Source: JBEKJU01 sp050011095
GTDB lineage: Bacteria; Desulfobacterota; Syntrophorhabdia; Syntrophorhabdales; WCHB1-27
Assembly (NCBI GenBank): GCA_050011095.1
Contig: JBEKJU010000217.1
Location: 1 to 6,408 of the forward strand
Length of the DNA stretch: 6,408 bases
Direction: 5' to 3'
The notes beneath the pieces are model-generated. The model did no database searches. It was given only the letters and a program-made list of their open reading frames with translations, and was not told the DNA's origin. Shown here piece after piece: positions 1 through 4,734 of this stretch. The position numbers and the translations under genes were made by a program. Numbering within the stretch: the stretch's first letter is position 1; every line of letters starts with the position of its first letter.

Positions 1-240
1 GGAGGCGCCGTAGTGGGTGAAAGGACAACCGGGGAAACGGAGCAGACAACACAGGCCGATCTTGGCCGGGCCGGGACGACGGTGAAAGAGGGGGTCGCGC
101 GGAGCCTCAATCGGCCTTTCGGAATGCACGGCAATTATCCTTTAGGTAAACCCCCGGCTCTGCCGGGAGACTCCCGGAGTTTGACAGTTGCGGGATTGCA
201 CTTTTCGCATGGATGCGAAGTAGATATGATGAGCCATTAG
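1..240 (+). CDS. Possible 3' end of an unrecognised gene, running into a palindromic repeat (doubtful)
   Basis: One plus-strand frame is open from the left edge of the window to a TAG at 238-240. The other two plus frames hit stops within the first 20 bases. The first 45 or so residues are polar (Thr, Glu, Gln, Gly and Arg rich) and match no family I recognise. From about base 148 the frame is translated from the hairpin-rich element described separately, so the last 30 residues are probably not original protein. It could be the tail of a gene whose end was replaced by an inserted element, or simply a chance open frame in GC-rich DNA. An internal GTG at 13 has no clear ribosome binding site. 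The upstream part is outside the window, so the call cannot be settled here. Confidence 0.2.
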   Translation, partial: GGAVVGERTTGETEQTTQADLGRAGTTVKEGVARSLNRPFGMHGNYPLGKPPALPGDSRSLTVAGLHFSHGCEVDMMSH

Positions 241-330
241 GATTATGACGGTTTTTCTTTTTCCGTTTGCGATCAGGCCCCTTTGAGGGGCCAGCAAACG
301 GCAAGCCCCCGGCTTTGCCGGGGGTGGTGA
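148..330. repeat. Hairpin-dense repeat-like or non-autonomous element
   Basis: This stretch is packed with stems. CCCGGC/GCCGGG lies at 153-158/162-167 and overlaps a competing CCGGGAG/CTCCCGG at 163-169/171-177. A perfect 7-bp stem TTCGCAT/ATGCGAA lies at 204-210/213-219. A nested hairpin has CCGTTTGC/GCAAACGG at 263-270/294-301 enclosing GGCCCCT/AGGGGCC at 276-282/286-292. A perfect 8-bp CCCCCGGC/GCCGGGGG lies at 306-313/317-324. The two ends share the core CCCCCGGCTYTGCCGGG and carry loosely inverted flanks (TTTAGGTAA on the left, GTGACTTAG on the right). This fits a REP/MITE-like unit or a structured RNA. I see no transposase inside it. Copy number elsewhere in the genome cannot be seen, and the boundaries are approximate. 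Confidence 0.45.
306..324. terminator. GC-rich hairpin, possibly a transcription stop
   Basis: A perfect 8-bp GC stem with a TTT loop sits at the right end of the hairpin-dense element and just before the promoters of the next genes. It is not followed by a T tract on either strand, so it is not a canonical intrinsic terminator. It may still insulate the downstream cassette from transcription coming from the left. It could equally be just the end of the repeat unit. Confidence 0.25.
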
Positions 331-349
331 CTTAGGGATGGGTGGAGTA

Positions 350-365
350 TGGCATGGGGGTTGCA
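350..365 (+). promoter_or_regulatory. Sigma54-like (-24/-12) promoter upstream of the DUF3467 cassette
   Basis: The sequence TGGCATGGGGGTTGCA matches the RpoN consensus TGGCACG-N4-TTGCW at every fixed position except one (C to T in the -24 element), with correct spacing between the GG and GC dinucleotides. Transcription would begin near 377, about 150 bases before the DUF3467 start codon. No enhancer-binding-protein site was recognised upstream. Chance matches to this pattern are possible, so the assignment rests on sequence and on its position in front of the cassette. Confidence 0.45.
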
Positions 366-419
366 TTACATGACATATGGCGTCGGTCAAAAAAGTCATC
401 GTCCTGCTTTTGTTTATCC

Positions 420-449
420 TTGACAGTATGGCTGCGGAGGGCATAAAAT
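420..449 (+). promoter_or_regulatory. Sigma70-like promoter for the three-gene cassette
   Basis: A perfect -35 hexamer TTGACA (420-425) is followed after 18 bases by TAAAAT (444-449), five of six matches to the -10 consensus. Transcription should start near 456, leaving a leader of about 70 bases before the ATG at 525. The local AT-rich context resembles the genes downstream. This site and the sigma54-like site upstream would form tandem promoters facing the same way. Confidence 0.55.
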
Positions 450-524
450 AGAGACACGGTGATTTGTGTCAATAAGATGGCAAAAACCGCCATGGATCAT
501 GACAACCCAGAAGGGAGGCACAAT

Positions 525-863
525 ATGGACCAAGTTGGAAAGGTCATTATAAAGCCTGGTGGTCCTATCACTGTTGAGAAAGGGCCTAATGAAGTCACTT
601 ACTATGCAAACGTAGTTATGGTATTGATGGGTCCTGAGGAAGTGGTCTTACGTTTTGGTCTACGAACCGATGAGGATCCCCTCAAGGGAATAGGGTTCGC
701 AAAAATCTATTTAAGCCCAGCGCACGCAAAAAGGCTGGTGACAGCATTAAAAAACGGAATAGAACAGGTTGAAGGTATGTTCGGCGAAATCGCTGAGAAC
801 CCGATTCCGAAGCTTACAACTGAACAATTACAACAATTGCAACAAGACCAAACGGAGAAATAA
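525..863 (+). CDS. DUF3467 family protein
   Basis: This 112-aa protein matches the small DUF3467 family of unknown function found in bacteria and archaea. The family's features are in order: a YYANV strand at residues 26-30, a hydrophobic stretch ending in VVLRFG (40-45), the diagnostic LSPAHAKRLV segment (63-72), and a FGEI tail (86-89). The length is normal for the family. After residue 95 comes a Gln-rich tail (TTEQLQQLQQDQ). The ATG at 525 was chosen because GGGAGG (513-518) sits six bases upstream and the family homology begins shortly afterwards. A GTG at 459 in the same frame lacks such a site. There is no signal peptide or membrane segment, so it is probably cytoplasmic. The next gene starts four bases after its stop, indicating co-translation. 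Its GC content is clearly lower than that of the signalling genes to the right. Confidence 0.8.
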   Translation: MDQVGKVIIKPGGPITVEKGPNEVTYYANVVMVLMGPEEVVLRFGLRTDEDPLKGIGFAKIYLSPAHAKRLVTALKNGIEQVEGMFGEIAENPIPKLTTEQLQQLQQDQTEK

Positions 864-867
864 AGAA

Positions 868-1347
868 ATGGCAACGACAACAGGGTCGGCTGCGCCATCT
901 ATAGTTGTCCGTGTTGATTCCTCCCTCACCGAAAATGTCTCTAGTCACTTAACGGTGGCTGCTAGTTGGGAGTGGAAAATGGCAGTCTTATTGCAGTATT
1001 CTCAATACAACGACGCTATCGGTCGTCCGATTCAGTTGCTTCCACAATATTCTTTTTGCCCTGCGCTAATACAGAGAGATCAGCGCCCAGTATTCTTATA
1101 TAATTTTGTGGAAGTCTTAGACGAGTTGGTTGATTATCAAGACATAAAAGACAAGTTGCCTGGACTGTCATTTCGACAGATAGGAGGGGCCATTGCCTTT
1201 TTAAGAAAACTGGCACAGTTCAATCTTAAGGGCATTGACATTGATGCCCTCATAGATTCGGAAGAGGCAGCAGACCAAGAGTTACAAGACAATCTGCGTT
1301 CCGTGCTTACCGCTCAGGAGGCAAGCGTTGTGCTCAGTATACCTTAA
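868..1347 (+). CDS. Unrecognised 159-aa protein of the DUF3467 cassette
   Basis: I do not recognise a family for the whole protein. It has no signal peptide or obvious transmembrane segment and is probably cytoplasmic. The N-terminal 12 residues are Ala/Thr/Ser rich. Residues 14-85 look like a mixed alpha/beta region with several aromatic residues (WEW at 34-36). Residues 83-115 (VLDELVDY...LPGLSFRQIGGAIAFLRKL) loosely resemble the helical 'hPeLtpeqVraALaYa' segment of DUF433, an antitoxin-associated family; that resemblance is weak. An acidic helix follows at about 125-147. The ATG at 868 was preferred because it follows the upstream stop (861-863) by four bases with GGAG (854-857) before it; the open frame upstream of it lies inside the preceding gene. 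It is translationally coupled to the DUF3467 gene and likely works with it or with the RelE-like protein that follows. Confidence 0.7.
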   Translation: MATTTGSAAPSIVVRVDSSLTENVSSHLTVAASWEWKMAVLLQYSQYNDAIGRPIQLLPQYSFCPALIQRDQRPVFLYNFVEVLDELVDYQDIKDKLPGLSFRQIGGAIAFLRKLAQFNLKGIDIDALIDSEEAADQELQDNLRSVLTAQEASVVLSIP

Positions 1348-1399
1348 AAAGAAAGCCAATAAGCAGTTGAAAAGCAACGAACTGAGAGGCGATAGTAAA

Positions 1400-1714
1400 A
1401 TGATCAGAACTCGTCTTTCTCAGGTGGCTGGTGAAGCTAACACAGACACCCCTGGTCTTCTTGATAATCCTTCTTGCCATATGACTCGATGGTCCATCGA
1501 TGAGTTGAAAGAGGTTAGAAAATATCATATTGGAGACCACCGGATATATTTTACGGGGAGCCACCACGCTTGCCGCTATGATATTATATACCTTAAGGCA
1601 TTCAAAAAATATGGAACTGACGACGACGACAACAAGGAGTTCCAAAAACGTCTGATCAATCTCTTGTCAGATGGAACCGACAAAAGTATAGAAGTAACAC
1701 CATCAAAGAAGTAA
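1400..1714 (+). CDS. Small protein with RelE/HigB-like C-terminal half (putative toxin)
   Basis: This 104-aa protein has a central and C-terminal segment typical of RelE/HigB-fold mRNA-interferase-type proteins. It has the strand RKYHIGDHRIYF (40-51), like 'R-kyriGdyRIly' in RelE/ParE. That is followed by DIIYLKAFKKYGTDD (61-75) and a closing helix, like the HigB 'aF-KK' region. The first 30 residues and the polar tail after 92 are not recognised. ATG 1400 was chosen because GAGAGG (1384-1389) lies ten bases upstream; a TTG at 1328 in the same frame overlaps the previous gene and lacks a site. The gap to the preceding stop is 52 bases. No classical HTH antitoxin lies beside it, so any neutralising partner would have to be one of the two upstream proteins. 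Catalytic residues cannot be assigned with confidence, and it could be a non-toxic relative. Confidence 0.65.
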   Translation: MIRTRLSQVAGEANTDTPGLLDNPSCHMTRWSIDELKEVRKYHIGDHRIYFTGSHHACRYDIIYLKAFKKYGTDDDDNKEFQKRLINLLSDGTDKSIEVTPSKK

Positions 1715-1717
1715 CTT

Positions 1718-2002
1718 TTATTTCTTGGAATCCTGCACAATCGAAGCCCTAACCGCTTTCTCCGGGGAGTCTACCGGGGAAATATGGAGCACGGCATAAT
1801 ACCGGCGCTTAGTGCTTCCCCCAATAGGTGAAGACCACGCATAGGTGCGGGTAGCCTTGGGGTGACCCTCCAGGCCGAAAACCGACGCTGTACCGCTCCA
1901 GACGGTCTTATCACCGAACTTCTCCACGACAACAACATCCTCGATGAAAGAGGCTTTGCGACCGTGAAGACGTTCGGCGGCGGTTTTAAGATCAGACACC
2001 AT
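1718..2002 (-). CDS. Uncharacterised 94-aa conserved-looking protein
   Basis: The protein is short, soluble and without a signal peptide or membrane segment. It begins with an amphipathic helix (SDLKTAAERLHG, 3-14) and continues as a predicted beta-rich body: EDVVVVEKFG (21-30), KTVWSGTASVFGL (32-44), the aromatic segment TRTYAWSSPI (51-60), and KRRYYAVLHISPVDSPEKAVRAS (65-87, with a strand then a helix). I believe similar hypothetical proteins occur in Deltaproteobacteria, but I know no function. The ATG at 2002 was chosen over one at 2029 because GGAGGGGAGG (complement of 2008-2017) lies five bases before it. The gene follows the HPt gene by 69 bases on the same strand with no evident terminator, so it may be the last gene of that operon. 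Its stop lies 3 bp from the stop of the convergent RelE-like gene. Confidence 0.7.
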   Translation of the reverse strand: MVSDLKTAAERLHGRKASFIEDVVVVEKFGDKTVWSGTASVFGLEGHPKATRTYAWSSPIGGSTKRRYYAVLHISPVDSPEKAVRASIVQDSKK

Positions 2003-2071
2003 TCGCGCCTCCCCTCCGGCTACATGCATCCAACCTCAACCACAGATGCCCTTAAAGCACCCCCGCTCCCC

Positions 2072-2554
2072 CTACCCCCCCGTCGCCTCTCTAAAGGCGG
2101 CGAAGCGCCTTTCCAGCTCGGGAAATGTCGCCCGGAGGGTCTCCATGTCCCCGGCCCGGCCCGCCTTTTCCATCTCCAAGGCCACCTGCCTGAGCGCCTC
2201 GCCGCCCACGCTCGCCGCCGCCCCTTTCAGCGCGTGCGCCTCCCGCCACGCGCCCTCCGTGTCGCAGACGCCCACGCGCTGCGCAAGGAGGCCGATCCGG
2301 CCGACGGCATCCTCGATAAAGATGGCGATTACCTCGTCCACGAGTTCCGCATCGCCCATGAGCCGTTCGACCAGGGCGGACCGGTCAAAGACGGGCATCT
2401 CCCGGCCGCGTCCCGCCCCGGCCGTCCCTTCCGGAGGCATCGCCGCGCCCTCCCTCGCCGCCGCATCCTGCCCCTTCACTGCGTCCCGCGGCGTCACCGC
2501 CTCTTCCCCCGTCACCGCATCCTGCCTCACCGCGCAGGTCTTTGTCTCGTTCAC
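2072..2554 (-). CDS. HPt (histidine phosphotransfer) domain protein
   Basis: This 160-aa protein carries one HPt domain at about 55-155. The phosphorylatable histidine is H107 in the motif AHALKGAAASVG (106-117), matching the family's H-x-LKG-x-(A/S)-x-x-(I/V)-G pattern. It would shuttle phosphate between a hybrid kinase's receiver and a second receiver in the cytoplasm. The first 52 residues are a low-complexity Ala/Glu/Gly/Pro linker with repeated DAV(T/K)G-like units, probably disordered and variable. The start is GTG at 2552-2554, supported by a near-perfect AGGAGG site; internal ATGs (codons 39 and 53) lack one. It begins 21 bases after the stop of the REC/HD-GYP gene, so the two are cotranscribed. 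The likely partner receiver is the one in that upstream protein, with the divergent histidine kinase as a possible phosphate source. Confidence 0.88.
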   Translation of the reverse strand: MNETKTCAVRQDAVTGEEAVTPRDAVKGQDAAAREGAAMPPEGTAGAGRGREMPVFDRSALVERLMGDAELVDEVIAIFIEDAVGRIGLLAQRVGVCDTEGAWREAHALKGAAASVGGEALRQVALEMEKAGRAGDMETLRATFPELERRFAAFREATGG

Positions 2555-2557
2555 GGT

Positions 2558-2566
2558 ACCTCCTCC
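2558..2566 (-). promoter_or_regulatory. Strong ribosome binding site deciding the GTG start of the HPt gene
   Basis: On the minus strand this reads GGAGGAGGT, four to seven bases before the GTG at 2552-2554. Its strength justifies the non-ATG start and retention of the low-complexity N-terminal linker. Confidence 0.7.
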
Positions 2567-2575
2567 TTCACCGTT

Positions 2576-4135
2576 TTATCCCCCCGCCCCCTCCCGCTCG
2601 ATGTGGGACTTCAGGTTCGCCGCGGCATCCGCACCGGCCCCCTTCCGCTCGATGAGGGACTTCAGCTTCGCCACTACATTCGCGTCGATGCGGCCCTCCC
2701 GCGCATCCCGCGTCATGACCTCCAGGATCTTCTCCGTCTCCAGGCCCTTCCGGTACGGCCGGTCGGTGGCGAGGGCGTCATAGATGTCGGCCACCGCCAT
2801 GATCCTGGCGACCACGGATATCTGATCGCCCTTTATGCCGTCGGGATAGCCCGAGCCGTCCAGCTTCTCATGATGGTGCCGTATCACCTCGAGGGCGCCC
2901 TTGAGGATGGACGCGAGGGGGGCGGCGACGCGGCAGCCCGTATCCGGATGGGTCTTGAGGATCTCCCATTCCTCCCCGTCGAGGGGGCCTGTCTTGTTCA
3001 GGACGGAATCGGGGATGCCGATCTTTCCGATGTCGTGGAGCACGCCGCCGACGCGGAGCGCCTCGATGTCCTCGGCCGAAAGGTTCATCGTGCGGCCGAG
3101 ATCGACCGCCAGGGTCGCCACCCTCTTGATGTGCCCCTCGGTGTACCGGTCCTTCGCCTCGACCGCCGCCGCCAGGGAGAAGAGGACGTTCTCGACGCTC
3201 ACCAGGCTCTCGTTCAGCTTCTTCGTCTTGATGAGCGACTTGATCCGCGCGACGAGCTCGAGCCTGTTCACCGGCTTGTTGATGAAGTCGTCGACGCCCG
3301 CCTCGATCGCCCGGACCCTCGAATCCATATCATCGAGGGCGGTCACCATCACGACGGGGATCATGCGGGTCGCCTCGCTCCCCTTCAGTCTCCTGCACGC
3401 CTCGAAGCCGTCCATGACGGGCATCATCGCATCGAGCAGGATGAGGTCCACCCCGGTGCGGTCGAGCACGCTCAGGGCCTCCTCCCCGTTCGTGGCCGTG
3501 ACCGCCTCGTAACCCGCGGATTTCAGCATCAACCCGAGGATCTTCAGGTTCACCGGCTGGTCGTCCACGACGAGCAAGCGGGACCGCTTGGTGTCGACCG
3601 GGCTCTCGTCGGCATCGGCCAGATAGATGCCGTTCCTGTTCCTGATCTTGCCCGCCGTCACCGCGTCGCCGGCCCTGCGGAGCAGATCGCGCCTGTCCGT
3701 CGCGTTTTTGGAGGAGACACAGCCGATGCAGACGGTGAGGCTTTCCCCGAAATGGCCGTCCAGGTGAGATTTCACCCTTCGAAGGACCATTTCCGCGCCC
3801 GCGATGTCCGTATCGGCGAGGAGGACAATGAAGGCGTCGCCGTGGTACCGGGCCAGGACGTCCGAGTCGCGGATGCCCCTGGCGATGATCCGCGCCGCCT
3901 CCCTGAGTGTCCGGTCCCCCTGCACGGGGCCGTGCCGCTCGTTGTAGCCGCCGAAGCTGTTGATATCGATGATGGCGAGCGAAAAGGGGATCAGCGTCCT
4001 CTGGCTGCGTCTCAGCTCCCGTGAGAGGACCTCCAGAAAAAAGCCGTGGTTATAAAGACCCGTGAGGCTGTCGGTAAAGGCCGACTCCGTCGTCCGTCCG
4101 TACGCCGCCTCTACATCGCGGTACAAGGTGGCCAT
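2576..4135 (-). CDS. Degenerate GGDEF - receiver - HD-GYP signalling protein
   Basis: The 519-aa cytoplasmic protein has three domains. A GGDEF domain (about 20-172) starts at DSLTGLYN, but its signature is HGDAF (98-102) and the substrate-site positions are altered (N59 for Asp, G62 for Lys), so cyclase activity is probably lost. The inhibitory-site RxxD (R89-D92) is kept at the correct distance. A receiver (186-302) has D191/D192, phosphoacceptor D235 in LLDAMMPVMDG, T265 and K287. An HD-GYP domain (about 312-485) has H335, H367-D368 with K371, H396, the HHEKLDGSGYPDG block (421-433) and D450, all expected for a cyclic-di-GMP phosphodiesterase. The C-terminus holds two 17-residue repeats. 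ATG 4135 is preceded by GGAAGG; an in-frame stop at 4202-4204 leaves no alternative start. It heads an operon with the HPt gene. The predicted role is phosphorylation-controlled cyclic-di-GMP hydrolysis. Confidence 0.92.
   Translation of the reverse strand: MATLYRDVEAAYGRTTESAFTDSLTGLYNHGFFLEVLSRELRRSQRTLIPFSLAIIDINSFGGYNERHGPVQGDRTLREAARIIARGIRDSDVLARYHGDAFIVLLADTDIAGAEMVLRRVKSHLDGHFGESLTVCIGCVSSKNATDRRDLLRRAGDAVTAGKIRNRNGIYLADADESPVDTKRSRLLVVDDQPVNLKILGLMLKSAGYEAVTATNGEEALSVLDRTGVDLILLDAMMPVMDGFEACRRLKGSEATRMIPVVMVTALDDMDSRVRAIEAGVDDFINKPVNRLELVARIKSLIKTKKLNESLVSVENVLFSLAAAVEAKDRYTEGHIKRVATLAVDLGRTMNLSAEDIEALRVGGVLHDIGKIGIPDSVLNKTGPLDGEEWEILKTHPDTGCRVAAPLASILKGALEVIRHHHEKLDGSGYPDGIKGDQISVVARIMAVADIYDALATDRPYRKGLETEKILEVMTRDAREGRIDANVVAKLKSLIERKGAGADAAANLKSHIEREGAGG
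2585..2673. repeat. Imperfect 51-bp tandem duplication at the 3' end of the HD-GYP gene
   Basis: Two nearly identical segments of about 38 bp (2585-2622 and 2636-2673) recur with a 51-bp period. In the minus-strand protein this gives LKSLIERKGAG (from residue 491) and LKSHIEREGAG (from residue 508), 17 residues apart. The repeat keeps the reading frame and adds an amphipathic helix to the C-terminus. Confidence 0.7.
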
Positions 4136-4177
4136 GCTTCCTTCCTTTCCTGTATCGGCGCGTTTTCTTCTGCATCT

Positions 4178-4207
4178 ATTATCGGCGCGCGGGAGAAAAG
4201 GTTAACA
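4178..4207 (-). promoter_or_regulatory. Weak candidate promoter for the GGDEF/REC/HD-GYP operon
   Basis: On the minus strand a GATAAT box (complement of 4178-4183) lies about 43 bases before the start codon at 4135. A poor -35 candidate (TGTTAA, complement of 4202-4207) sits 18 bases upstream of it. Only the -10 element is a good match. No sigma54-type site was found here. Confidence 0.3.
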
Positions 4208-4239
4208 GGGTGAACGGGCCGCGGCGCACGGGTCCCGGC

Positions 4240-4302
4240 GGGCGCGGGGTGCCGTACCTGGCCGCGTCCGCGCCCAAAGGAGCGGGCCGGCGGGTCGCTC
4301 CT
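4240..4302. other. Two adjacent GC-rich hairpins in the divergent intergenic region
   Basis: GGGCGCGG (4240-4247) pairs perfectly with CCGCGCCC (4268-4275). Two bases later AGGAGCG (4278-4284) pairs with CGCTCCT (4296-4302), followed by CTTT on the plus strand. No gene points into them from either side, so a terminator role makes little sense. They may belong to the leader or operator region of the minus-strand operon, or be remnants of repeats. Confidence 0.35.
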
Positions 4303-4407
4303 CTTTAGAATTCATACTTGTTTCGTGCTCTGCCCGAACATAGATTAACACCATCCCTATCCATCGTATCCAGCGCCTCCCCATCGCCAACACGCGACCC
4401 GGATGTC
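4303..4407. other. Featureless part of the intergenic region
   Basis: No coding sequence, tRNA, or strong palindrome was seen here. Minus-strand frames that cross it have no ribosome binding site and no recognisable protein. It is lower in GC than the neighbouring genes, as expected of non-coding DNA. Confidence 0.5.
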
Positions 4408-4577
4408 AGAACGTGTGAAAAAATTAACTGGCGACCCTTTTCCGTCATTCCGGCGGACGCCGGAATCCAGTATTTTCCGTCGCTTGAGGACTGCCTGGAC
4501 CCCGGCTTTCGCCCCCGGATAGAAACACTCCGGGGCAGGCTTGGTGACGACAAAAATGCGATTTTTTCACACGTTCT
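4408..4577. repeat. REP-like palindromic element bounded by a perfect 17-bp inverted repeat
   Basis: AGAACGTGTGAAAAAAT at 4408-4424 is exactly inverted at 4561-4577. The 170-bp unit encloses a perfect 9-bp palindrome ATTCCGGCG/CGCCGGAAT (4447-4455/4458-4466) and a second hairpin CCCCGGA/TCCGGGG (4513-4519/4529-4535). The pairs CGTCA (4443-4447) and TGACG (4545-4549) close the inner block. The inner 'GTCATTCCGGCG..CGCCGGAATCCAG...CTGGACCCCGG' pattern is a widespread dispersed intergenic repeat type in environmental Deltaproteobacteria and related genomes; that is recollection, not a search result. There is no coding capacity and no clear target-site duplication. It resembles a MITE or REP/BIME unit. 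Confidence 0.65.
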
Positions 4578-4614
4578 CATACCGGGTTGCAACGGGAAGT
4601 CACTACTGTTAGAA

Positions 4615-4620
4615 TATAAT
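4615..4620 (+). promoter_or_regulatory. TATAAT -10 box upstream of the histidine kinase gene
   Basis: This is a perfect -10 hexamer in an AT-rich patch, 114 bases before the ATG at 4735. The region 16-18 bases upstream has no good -35 match; TTGCAA (4587-4592) is too far away at 22 bases. It may depend on an activator or be a chance match. The REP-like element ends only 37 bases upstream. Confidence 0.4.
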
Positions 4621-4654
4621 AAATTTGAGAGCGGCCACAAAGACAGTCCTATTG

Positions 4655-4704
4655 GGAGACAGGACAATCGGGCGCATTTACCCCTCGTGCCCGTCCTTGT
4701 CTCC
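4655..4704 (+). promoter_or_regulatory. Long stem-loop in the leader of the histidine kinase gene
   Basis: GGAGACAGGAC (4655-4665) pairs with GTCCTTGTCTCC (4693-4704) with one bulged T. The stem continues as GGGCGC (4670-4675) with GTGCCC (4687-4692) across a four-base bulge, giving about 17 base pairs around an 11-base loop. GTCCT (4646-4650) could compete by pairing with AGGAC (4661-4665). No T tract follows, so it is not an ordinary terminator. It matches no riboswitch class I know, and could be an RNA control element or a protein-binding inverted repeat. Confidence 0.4.
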
Positions 4705-4734
4705 ACAATCGTCGAGAATAGGGTGTCCATAGCT

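Noticed and set aside
1..140. Group II intron remnant
   Set aside because: I looked for a domain V-like hairpin with its conserved AGC/GAAA features and found none.
148..330. CRISPR array
   Set aside because: The palindromes are different from each other and unevenly spaced; there are no regular identical repeats with unique spacers.
142..444. A 100-residue minus-strand frame over the hairpin element
   Set aside because: It is made from palindromic DNA and the promoter region, and its Pro/Cys-rich translation resembles no protein.
1328..1399. Frameshift fusion of the 159-aa protein with the RelE-like protein
   Set aside because: The downstream frame is +1 relative to the upstream one and overlaps it by only 20 bases. 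There is no classical slippery heptamer, and a separate ATG with its own GAGAGG site exists at 1400.
1704..1728. Bidirectional terminator between the convergent genes
   Set aside because: The only inverted repeat (CAAAGAA with TTCTTGG) has a mismatch, is AT-rich and lacks a stable stem.
2046..2783. A 245-residue plus-strand frame
   Set aside because: Ser/Pro/Ala/Arg-rich low-complexity shadow of the same minus-strand genes.
1862..4024. A 720-residue open frame on the plus strand
   Set aside because: It runs antisense to the HPt and REC/HD-GYP genes, whose domains are unmistakable. Its translation is rich in Arg, His, Pro and Leu, as expected of a shadow frame in GC-rich DNA.
4621..4734. Cyclic-di-GMP riboswitch in the kinase leader
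   Set aside because: The conserved GEMM core sequences and tetraloop-receptor layout are not present; only a long simple stem is visible.
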